Source: Acanthornis magna (Eukaryota > Chordata > Aves > Passeriformes > Acanthizidae). Taken from it: a DNA stretch of 64,000 nt. The stretch lies in contig JAWUZG010000177.1 of NCBI GenBank assembly GCA_036785705.1, positions 2,356,001 through 2,420,000 of the forward strand, in the 5' to 3' direction. The notes below the pieces were generated by a model. It was not told where the DNA came from. It saw only the letters and a program-made list of their open reading frames with translations, and made no database searches. The position numbers were made by a program, and so were the translations under genes. The number at the start of each line of letters is the position of its first letter. Positions within the stretch are counted from its first letter, which is position 1. Positions 1 through 10,000 of the stretch are shown piece by piece.

Positions 1-727
1 TCCTTCTCTTCCCAGCAGCATCAAATACAAAAATACACTTTCCATGGGAATATCCCACTGCCACTGTGCCACCTCCGCTGGGAGAGGTGAGGGCCACAGG
101 GAATAGAGGGAATTCTGTACAAATCCAGGCGGGAGCTGGATGAGGTAAGAGAGGTTCAGGTGAGGGAAGCCACCAGGGAGGAGCAAATTGGTCCTTTTCG
201 TTTGTCCCAAAGTTCAGCCCTAAATACACCTGGAAAACTCCTCGGGTTTGCCAGAAATTCCCACCGCAGAGGGAAAAACCAGGACCAAACATCACATTCT
301 CAGGCCAAATCCAACAGCACTCCCAAGAAGTCGGAAACATTATCCAGGATGAAACCAACGGGAACTGATCCAACCCATTTTCCAAAGGATTTCAGACTTC
401 CACTGATGGAATGCTGGAGCTGGCCCAACTCTCCAAGGGCATCATTCCTACCCCTGCCACGTGCCACTAATTAACACAGGGAATTCCTAATTAACATTGC
501 CAAATCCCAGAGCCGATTCCGGACCGGGAACGCCACAATCCCAAACCCTTGGCAGAGCAAAGGGAAAAACTCCTGCTGCATCCCAACAGCAAATTCAAGG
601 GAGAACAGTCACACACAACCCCTAAATCCTGGATTTTCATGGATGCACCCTGCACCAGCACCCCAAGGCCAAGGGCTGAGCTCCGGCAGCTCCCAGGGAG
701 CCGCCAGCCCTTCCCTGCCCTGGTGGC
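1..727. other. unique sequence, no gene seen
   Basis: AT/GC-mixed unique sequence downstream of PPP6R2. No exon with flanking splice sites, no repeat family and no RNA gene was recognised. The open frames here are short and look random. Confidence 0.5.
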
Positions 728-1373
728 TCCCGCGGACAGAACTCTGTCCCGGACACAGCCGGACACAGACAGACACAGCTGGACACAGCTGGACACAGCA
801 GGACACAGCTGGACACAGCCGGACACAGCCGGACACAGCCGGACACAGCCAGGACACAGCCGGACACAGCTGGACACAGCTGGACACAGCCAGACACAGC
901 CGGACACAGCTGGACACAGCCGGACACAGCCGGACACAGCCGGACACAGCAGGACACAGCTGGACACAGCCGGACACAGCCGGACACAGCTGGACACAGC
1001 CAGACACAGCCGGACACAGCTGGACACAGCCGGACACAGCCGGACACAGCTGGACACAGCCGGACACAGCCGGACACAGCCGGACACAGCTGGACACAGC
1101 TGGACACAGCCGGACACAGCCGGACACAGCCAGACACAGCCGGACACAGCAGGACACAGCTGGACACAGCCAGACACAGCTGGACACAGCTGGACACAGC
1201 CGGACACAGCCGGACACAGCCAGACACAGCTGGACACAGCCAGACACAGCCGGACACAGCCGGACACAGCTGGACACAGCCGGACACAGCCAGACACAGC
1301 CAGACACAGCTGGACACAGCCAGACACAGCTGGACACAGCCGGACACAGCTGGACACAGCTGGACACAGGGCG
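728..1373. repeat. 10-bp minisatellite (YGGACACAGC), about 60 or more copies
   Basis: An almost perfect array of the decamer NGGACACAGC, where the first base is C, T or A. One 9-bp unit near 848 breaks the register. The period is not a multiple of three and the unit has no stop in most frames. This explains the long open frames on both strands, which are not genes. Confidence 0.97.
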
Positions 1374-1419
1374 GCACATTGCTGTCAGCGCGGGACGAGC
1401 GCGAGAACAGCACCGGGAA

Positions 1420-2015
1420 GCAGCACAGGACGGAGCCAGGACCAGCGGGAACGGAACAGCAGGAACAGCTCCCAAGGGTGTTACAGAGCCAGGACCCGTG
1501 GGAATGAGAATGGGAATGGGAATGGGAATGGGAATGGGAATGGGAATGGCAGGAACAGCTCCCAAGGGTGTTACAGAGCCAGGACCAGCGGGAATGGGAA
1601 CGGCAGGAAGAGCTTCCCAAGTGCATTATGGTGCCAGGAGCAATGGGAATGGGAATGGGAATGGGAATGGGAATGGCAGGAACAGCTCCCAAGGGTGTTA
1701 CAGAGCCAGAACCAACGGGAATGGGAATAGGAATGGGAATGGGAATGGGAATGGGAATGGGAATGGGAATGGGAATGGCAGGAAGAGCTTCCCAAGTGTG
1801 ACACGGTGCTAGGACCAACGGGAATGGGAATGGGAATGGGAACGGCGGGAAGAGCTTCCCAAGTGAGTTACAGAGCCAGAACCAACGGGAATGGGAATGG
1901 GAATGGGAATGGGAATGGGAATGGGAATGGGAACGGCAGGAAGAGCTTCCCAAGTGTGATATGGACCCAGAACCAGCAGGAATGGGAACGGCAGGAAGAG
2001 CTCCCAATCCCACCG
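1420..2015. repeat. compound repeat: GGGAAT hexamer blocks inside a longer unit
   Basis: About six blocks of (GGGAAT)n separated by a conserved spacer reading CAGGAACAGCTCCCAAG then TGTTACAGAGCCAGGACCA. The higher-order unit is roughly 70-115 bp depending on hexamer number. The plus strand satisfies the G3N3 quadruplex pattern repeatedly. It is not telomeric repeat, since it is GGGAAT and not GGGTTA. Confidence 0.95.
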
Positions 2016-5000
2016 TGTGCAGCAGCAGCAGCAGCTGGTGAAGAGGAGAGGAGGAATTCTCTGGGGGCAGCACCAAGCCCAGTGAGCCCCAGTTTAAACC
2101 AGTTCAGAGCCAGTCCAGGAATGACAAGACATTGGGAAGACGGGTACAGCCCAAATTCAGCCCAGGTACCCCTTCAGCTCCTCACTAAGCACTAAGGACT
2201 CTGTTTTTCCAATAAATCAATTCCCAGCCCACCCGGTGGGAGCAAGAGAGTCCCCTCGGGATGAGGGGATCCCCTCGGGATTGGGATTTCAAGGCCTGTG
2301 GTGTCCAAAGCACAGGAGAACTCTCCAGTCTGACTGGTTTTTACTGGTCTGGGATGTCCAAAGCTGAGAGCTCTCCATGCCAATGGCCACATTCCCAGAT
2401 CATGGACCTGCCTCGACCTCTCGGTGCCTTCCCCTTCCCAGAGCTCTCCCTGGCACCCAGTGCTGAGAGGGGATGAAGGAATTGGATTTCCCTGCAGGAT
2501 TTCCCAGCCATGTTGGATTTTAAAGCCAGGCTCAGCAAAGAGCAAGGGCCTGAGGCTGCCCTGGGAGCACCCCGGGAATGGAATCCTCTTCCACAGCCTT
2601 TGGAGGGCCCTGGGAATTGGGGCTCTGCCTCCCAGCAGGATTCACCTGGCCAGGTAACACCAGCCACTGGGAAACAGGACCAGCTCAGGGGAACGGGAAC
2701 GCTCAGGTGCCAAGGGACGGATAAATGGTGGCAAAATTCCTCCAGGAGATGGATCAGCGCCAAAAGGCGTCACTCGACAGCCCTGGAAAGGCTCAATCCC
2801 GGGAAAGGCTCCATCCTGGGAAAGGCTCCATCCCAGGGAAGGCTCCATGCTGGGAAAGGCTCCAGCCCGGGAAGGGCAGGGCAGGAGGGCCATGAAGGCG
2901 TTCGGGGGCTGCAGAGACTGAGTCCAGGCTGGAGCACGATGGAGCCACACCGTGGAGCACACCCAGAGTGCCTGGCACAGGGATGGCTCCAAGGACTGCC
3001 ACTGAGAAATCAGGATTCTAATTACAGGATTCTAATTATTAATTCTCCCTGGCCACTGGGGGAACAATGACTCTGGGATGCCATTGGAGAACAAAAAAGT
3101 AATTTAAATGATATTTCCTTTAGATATGTTCTTTGGGAATGTCCCTGCACCTTCACTTCAAACCTTTCACTGGGAAATCTGGGAACTGGGATGCCTGAGC
3201 TCATTGGAAGTGAAACTCAGGGCAACACTGGGCTTTTTGTCTTTTTTTTTGGTAATTTTTTTCCTTTTATTTTTCCCCATTTTTTTCAATCTGCGCCCCC
3301 CAGGGTTTCCATTGCTGCCCACCTGCAGCTCTCCAAAGAGATGGCCTTGGTGAAACCTTGGGGTGAAACCTTGGGATTCCATCCCAAGGGCTGCAAAGCC
3401 TTGGGAAGCTCAGGGAGTTTCCCTGAGGACACAGGGTCTAGGTGCCACCACAGGACGTGGGACAGCTGGGAAGGGCCACCCGATGTGACAAGGGATGGGG
3501 ATGCTCCCAACACCACGTGACCTTCCCACCCCCAACAAGCCCATTCTTCCCAATCCCAACCAGGACAGACGTGCCACGATCCGGGAATTACTCGGGATTG
3601 GCCAAAGGGATGAGGTTTAACTCTCAGTGTGCCCAGGAGCCCTCTTCCCTGTGTCCCCTGTGTCCCCTGTGTCCCCTCCTGTCCCAGCGCAGAGCAGCCG
3701 GCACAGTGGATCACTGGATCCCCAGAGCCGTGCCCAGGCGGGCAGAGCCACTGCACGGAACATTCCAGAACCATTCCCCGCAGTACTTTGGCCTCACTGG
3801 CTTTGGTTTTGATCCTGGAGCTGCACAGGGATCAAACTGCAGCTCCTTGAGCTCCCAGGGTCTTCTTCCCAGGTTCCTCACAAGATCCCAGAGCAGGCCT
3901 ATGAATACCCACGGAATGACACAAATCCGTGTCCATCCACAGCCCAGCAGCCACAGGGGCAGTCCCGGCACTACAGACACCCTGCGGATAGGGAACATTC
4001 CGAGCACCGCACGCGAGGCTGGAGGGAAGCGCAGAGCAGCACGGGAGAGCCTTCATCGCTCGGACACAGAGCCGAGCCAGTGCGGGGGATGAAGGGACAG
4101 GGGACAGGGAATTCCATCCTCAGCAGCCAAGAGATCCTGCTCCAGCCCTGGGAAGCCCTTCCCTGGAGCACGGGGAGAAGGAAAACCCAACCCCACACAC
4201 CCGCTGTGCCTCCGGAGCGATGGGATGCTCTGCCTTAGGACTTTTACTCCTGCTTTCCCCACAAAAGCGCCGGAGCCAGGCAAGGAACGGCTCTGGGTCT
4301 GTTCGGAGCTGCAAACCCCGGCAGCCCAAGCAGCAGGAACTGCTCTGGATCAGCTCCTGGCTGGTGGGAAGAGCAATCCCAGGGGAGGGGTGAGGAGAGC
4401 CTCAATCCCAGCCGTGGGGGGATCATCCACAGGCATAAACCCCATGGAATTTGTGCATGTCCACAGGTCTGAGCAACCCCAGTGATGTGTCTCAGCAAAA
4501 AGTAATAATCACCCCACTAACAAGTCCCAGGAATGAGCTGTTTGGATCTGGATATGCCCAAAGATATTATTATTATAACTATTATTATTAATACCATTAT
4601 TATTATTATTAAAGCTCTCACTGCCACGTAGAGACTCGAAGCCGAAGCTGAGGAACGGCAGGGTGGAACTGCAGTGGAAGGCACGGACAGCCCCATGCTC
4701 TGGGAGACCTCCGGGGTCATTGCTGCCCCATCCCTGCCCAGGCGGGACCACCGCTCCCAGAGCTCGGCACTCCGGGGGCAGTGGCCCTGCCCCGTCCCTC
4801 AGTCCCTCGTGCCACGCGAGGTGACCCCGCGGTGAGCCCACCCCACCCAAAGCACCGCTCCCACGGGAAGGACGATCCCGCTGCGCCTGCTGAGGACGTG
4901 CCCTCCCCTCCGGATCCCAAAGGGATCTGGGCACAGCCGCTCCGGGGGCAAGCAGAGGGAACAGGCTGGAAGAGCACCCTGGCACCCCCCAGGATCCAAC

Positions 5001-6499
5001 CAGGTTGTACCAGCACATGGATCCTTCAGCTTCCATGGAATCGGTTCTGGGGTCCCAAGAACGCCCGAGGGGAAGCTGATGTCCAGCAGAACTCTAGCAC
5101 CAATCCTTGGAAAATTAAGACTTGAATGTGTCTCCAGTCAGGACCTCAAAGCCACTGATCCCGTCTGAGAGTCCTGGCTGGGAGTGGGATCGATCCCTGA
5201 ACACCAAGCGGGGGAAGCAAAGCACAAAGTGAGATATTTTTCCCTCCCAGTGCAATTAACTTTAAATTATTAATTTTAAATTACACGGAGCGAGTGAAAA
5301 CTTCCAGAACAACAGCCCTGTGCCATCGGATTCCCAAAGAATTGGGGCTGGGGGGAAGCCCAGCCCTGCCAGCAGCACACGAGTGGCCCACAGCCCCAGT
5401 CACCTCCAGTGCCCCAGTCACCTCCAGTGCCCCACTTGCCGGGACTCAGCCCCTTTTCCCTACAGCAGAACCGATTGGGGCACGCAGGGCTGAGCCAGGG
5501 CTGCGGAACGGCGCCATCGGACACAGAGCCAGCAGGACAGCCCTGGCCCCACAGAGGAACACCTCGTTCCTCCACACCCTCACACCCCTGCCAGTCCAGG
5601 GAGGACATTCCAGGAGCACACAGGCACCACAGCACAAGGGAAGGATTTCTGGGCAGCCGGCGAGGCAGCCTTTGCTGGGAATGAGGTACTTCCCACCCTC
5701 GGGAATGCATCCCAAGGCAGCCTTTGGGCTCCCTGTGCCAAGCTCCAGCCTGGACTCCAAAGGGAGGGTTTTCCAGGCTTCCACCTGCCAGGGAGGTTCA
5801 GCTCAGCAGCCCCAGGTGGCCCAGCCCCCCCAGTGCTCCCCCAGCCCCCCCAGTGCCCCAGGCCAGGCCAGGCTGGCAGCGAGCTCAGCCTGGCACCGGC
5901 ACAGCATTCCCGGGAACGGGGGCTCCAGCCTGGGCACATCCCACATCCCACATCCCACATCCCATATCCCAGCTCCAGGTGCTCCCTTCACCTGGCCCTG
6001 CTCTCCCATCTGCCCCCGCTTCCCGAGGGGCCCGGCTGTCCCCCGGGGCTCTCCGTGTCCCCTCCCCTCTCCAACGCTGCCATCACCAGGTACAAAGTGC
6101 AAAAGTGTTGCTGTTCCTGCATCCATTAAAAACTTTAAAAACAGAACAAAACAAACAGAAAAAGGATTTCCATCATCATTTGCAAATACATTAATTCAGT
6201 CTCCGAAGAGCCAGCAAAGCCCTGGGCACCTCCTCGTGGGCAGGGTCCCCCTGTGGCCAACACGGCCATGGGCAGGAGAGGACACCTCTAAGCCAGCCCA
6301 GCTCCTGCCCTGAACCACCACGCATCTGCAGAGATCCCGAGCCGTCCCTGGAACGCAGGGACACCCCTTCCCCGGGACAGCTGGGCCTCACAGCGTCACT
6401 CCCTGGCTCTGGCCGGGGACGCCGCCCCGGCTCGGCCCTGCTGACCCCATGCGAGCCCTCCCTGCTCCCTCCCACGAAGTGTTGGCATTGCTCCTCCTC
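2016..6499. other. sequence downstream of PPP6R2, no exon recognised
   Basis: Mostly unique. It holds minor low-complexity patches: TGTGTCCCC copies near 3648-3680, an ATT-rich patch at 4565-4615, CACATCCC copies at 5939-5975, and an AT-rich stretch at 5230-5290. By vertebrate synteny the next gene on this side would be SBF1, oriented towards PPP6R2, but none of its PH-domain or phosphatase-like exons could be found here. The 339-codon frame at 5294-6313 (+) looks like random GC-rich sequence. Confidence 0.5.
2789..2877. repeat. 18-bp tandem repeat, about 5 copies
   Basis: A unit close to GGGAAAGGCTCCATCCC, degenerate. It is short and local, with no gene association seen. Confidence 0.8.
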
Positions 6500-6522
6500 C
6501 TGTGAAATGGTTCTGGTAAGGC

Positions 6523-6528
6523 TTTATT
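6523..6528 (-). promoter_or_regulatory. distal polyadenylation signal AATAAA
   Basis: Minus-strand AATAAA in the context GAGCAATAAAGCC, about 485 nt after the stop. It is isolated and in unique sequence, so it is the better candidate for the main 3' end. Confidence 0.55.
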
Positions 6529-6898
6529 GCTCTACAAAGCGGTGCAAAGGCTGCCCCTCAGGAGGACAGCTCCGTCAGGAACTTTGGTCCCACGGCTGCG
6601 GGATCTGTGCGCTGCGCCCGTTCCGCCGCCGGACCTGCTACCTTCCCAAGAGAAGCTGAATACTGTGTGCAATAACACTGGGAAAACAGGACTGAACCCC
6701 AAATCCAAAACAAAAACCAGGGCCGCGGGGAAGAGGACAACTCAAATCAGGCAGAAGGCTTGGGAAGAGCCCGTCATTCCCGTGAGGACTGAACTCAATG
6801 CTACATTTCGACAATGCCGAGTGTCTTTCCGAACGGATCGGTGGTGTTGGATCTGCGTGTCTGGTCCTGAACGCCAGCTCGCTCTCATCAATGCAGCA

Positions 6899-6904
6899 TT
6901 TATT
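6899..6904 (-). promoter_or_regulatory. proximal polyadenylation signal AATAAA
   Basis: On the minus strand AATAAA lies about 110 nt after the PPP6R2 stop. It is embedded in an A/T-rich block (6898-6950) that also contains AATAAA on the plus strand, at 6909-6914 and 6935-6940. Confidence 0.55.
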
Positions 6905-7012
6905 AAAAAATAAAATTAAAATGAAAAAAAAAATAATAAAGAATTGACAAATTGCATCACCAGGGAGCAGCCTGGCCTGGCTCACACACGTCCCGGGGTG
7001 GCGGCGGCGGCA

Positions 7013-7064
7013 TCAAGCGGGGCCGTTCAACGTGGCTTCAGCGCAGGGCAAGGCCTCGTCGTTC
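7013..7064 (-). CDS. PPP6R2: PPP6R2 coding exon 22 (residues 909-925 and stop)
   Basis: The acceptor CCCTGCAG precedes G, completing Arg909, then [16 protein letters not shown] and TGA at 7015-7013. The LNGP ending matches the mammalian C-terminus (ALNGPV), which identifies this short exon with confidence. The 3' UTR follows without interruption. Confidence 0.92.
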
Positions 7065-10000
7065 CTGCAGGGACACACCGAGTGGGATTAGGGACATGGG
7101 ACACACTGGAAAAGCTTCCTTCATCCCTCCTGGAAATGTGCATTTCTGGTGGGATCTGAGCCTCCTCCCTCTGGTTTTGTTTCGTCTGCCAGGTGAAGCA
7201 TTCCCTGCTCCCTATGGAGAAATTCCTCCCCAACCCTCACTGAATAGTACACAGAAAATCAACACGGAATCAGGGAATGGCTTGGCTGGGAAGGAACCTT
7301 AAAGCCTGTCTAGGTCCAGAGGGATAGGGCATCTCTGCCATGAGGAGAGGCTGAGAGAGTTGGGAAATGTTCAGCCAGGGAGAGCTGCGAGCCCCTGGCA
7401 GGGCCTGAAGGGCTCCAGGAGAGCTGCAGAGGGACTGGGGACAAGGGCTGCAGGGACAGCACCCAGGGAATGGCTTGGCAGTGCCAGAGGGCAGGGCCAG
7501 ATGGGATCTTGGGAATTGGGAATTGCTGCCGGGGAGGGTGGGGAGGGGCTGGGCTGGAATTGCCAGAGCAGCTGTGGCTGCCCCTGGATCCCTGCAGTGT
7601 CCCAGGCCAGGCTGGACAGGGCTTGGAGCAGCCTGGGACAGTGGCAGGTGTCCCTGCCATGCCATGGTGGCACTGGGTGGGCTCTGGGGTCCCTTCCACC
7701 CAACCATCCCATGAATCCACGATTCCCTGATCTCACAGCACCCCTGGGAAGGGCAGAGAGCTCCGAGGTGCTCCGGCTGCTCTCCGTGTGCACCCGGACA
7801 GGCTCCAACTCCCATTCCCACACGGCCAAACTGCCCCACCCCAGCGGGAAAGGTGCCATGGCCTCACCTGTCTCTCGTGGCCGTCTCTGTGGCAGTGGTG
7901 ACAGCGGTGACAGCGGTGGCCACTCTCTGGTGCCCGTCCGTGTGCGTGGCTGTGCTGCTCAGGGCTCGGGGGGCAGCGGCCGGCCCAGACCCGGCCACGG
8001 GAAGAGTCTCCACGGCCGTTGCGGCCGAGTCGCTGCGGAGAGGGCAGGGCAGTGTTAGTGGAGCTCAGCCCATGGAACGCCAGGCTCATATTGGAATGGG
8101 GCTGGAATTCCAAGAGAATAAACCTCCTCCTGCTGTCCTCAGAGGCCTAGAGATCCCCTTGGGAATGAGAACTGCCAATAAACTGGGATTAAAAACAGCA
8201 GGCACCGGGAGGAGGCTCCGGGCCCTAAACCCAATGGGATACAGCGGAACAGCTCCTCAAGGAAGGCATTCCCCATCCTGCTGTCAAACCTGGCCTCAGA
8301 GTTCCCAAACTGCCACTGCCACTGCCGTCTGCTGGAACGGCACCGCCCGCTCTGCTCGGACACGGACACTGCTCTGCTCCAAGGGGCCCCTGAGGCTTCT
8401 GGGGCACCCGGAAAATCCTGGATACAGGGGCTGATCTACAATCCCGTGGAGGAAAGAACTCGGGACGGGATGTTCAGAACCCGAACATGCTGAAGGCACT
8501 CCCGGGGCCACAGAGGCACCAACAACCAAGGCTCAAATCCTGGGAAAGGAAAAACCGAAGGAACAAACCCTCCAGACCTCCTGTTGGGATTAAACCCACC
8601 CAGATTTCCAAATGGAGAAGGGATTTCTGTGCACATCCCCATTTTTTTGCTCCCAAGGAGAGGCTGAGCTGTCCCCGGAATTCTTTTCCCCCCGGTTTCC
8701 ATCCAGAACAATTCCTTCTTCCCCTTCCCAGAGCAAAGCTCCACAGAAGGGAGGGAAGCTGGAGATGGCTGAGCTGGAATCCTGTCACCGGCTCCGGGGG
8801 AGTTTCAATGGAATAGAATAATCCCAGCTGGATAATTGGACATGTGATGGAGATTGGAGACTGAGGTTCTATTTCTGGAGCTGCTTCTCTTGAAAAAAAC
8901 CATTAAAATGAGGAATAATGAGATCCAAACATTTCCCTTCCTTCAGGGCTCACAGGCTCCTAAAAAGTACAAAACTGCACCTTGGAGGATGCAGGGATGG
9001 AGGAGCTGGCGCAGAACGGAGCACATTCCCAGGAAAGTCGTTGGAAATTCACTTCCCACACAAAAAACTTCTGAGACATTTCCATGGCTCAAAGAGAAAC
9101 TTCTTAACCTCAACCCCTGAAGTTTCCAGGGCAGGAGGATTCCAGAGTTACCTGAGCACCAAGGAGGGCTCAGGAATTTCTCTGCCTTCCCCAGGCTCCT
9201 CGAAAATCCCAGCTGGACACACAGGGCCAGACCAAGGAGTGACACAACCTGGACAAGGAGCTTGTCTGGGATGTCCCGTTGTTCCTTGGACACTGCAGGG
9301 ATGGGACCCCAACCCTTCCTGGGCAGCTGGATCCAAACTGGGAGGCCGAGAGCAATTCTGGTCCCCATCTCCTGGCCTATGGCTCCCCTCGGCAGCGGGG
9401 AAGGTGCTCACAGAGGGTGGAACATCCTGGAATCCACACAGGCCTTGGGCAGCTCCAGGGATAAAAGATCTCCATGTGGATTCCAGGGGCCCAAGGGGAA
9501 GGAAAACCGCGAGTCCTTGGGCAGCTCCAAGGAGAATTACAGATCTCCGTGTGGATTCCAGTATCCCAGGGGCACAAGGGGAAGGAAAACCTTGTCCTAG
9601 AGAATCAGGAACGGGGTTGGGTGCAAGTCTTGGGGAAGTGCTTGGAGGGAGTCATCATGTCCCACACGGTGACCCCAAAACGTTAATTTCCTGGGAATCA
9701 TGAAGGAATTGCTAAGGAATGGTATTCCCACTGCAGGCAGCACGGTGTGGGAAGGCTCTGGATGCTGATTCCCACCTGAGCCCAGGCCTGTGGCACAGCT
9801 TCCCATCCTGCACAGCCTCCCCCCGGATCGCCGGCTACGGACACAGCTGCGGAAAGCCACAGACACCTGCCAAGGGGAGGCCGTGGCTACTCCAGGATTT
9901 CCCTTCTTTTCCACAATGGAATTAGCTCTGCAGAAGGGCAGGCAGGCAAAGGCAGGCAGGTCCTGCAAGTCTTATCCTTATGGAATGTGATCCAAACACC

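Larger units (their letters stand above)
6500..7012 (-). other. PPP6R2: PPP6R2 3' UTR (to the distal poly(A) signal)
   Basis: Repeat-free sequence directly after the stop codon, bounded by a distal AATAAA about 490 nt downstream. The true end is uncertain. The mammalian 3' UTR is longer, and AT-rich stretches further down (6120-6200) could hold later sites. Confidence 0.6.

Noticed and set aside
1500..1980. Interstitial telomere repeat
   Set aside because: The hexamer is GGGAAT, not the vertebrate GGGTTA.
491..2076. Overlapping open frames of 290-480 codons on both strands
   Set aside because: Products of the 10-bp and GGGAAT arrays. No promoter, splice or family evidence.
5294..6313. 339-codon plus-strand frame as a possible SBF1 or other exon
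   Set aside because: Low-complexity Pro/Ser/Ala composition, no recognised domain, and stop-free by GC content. No splice sites joining it to anything.
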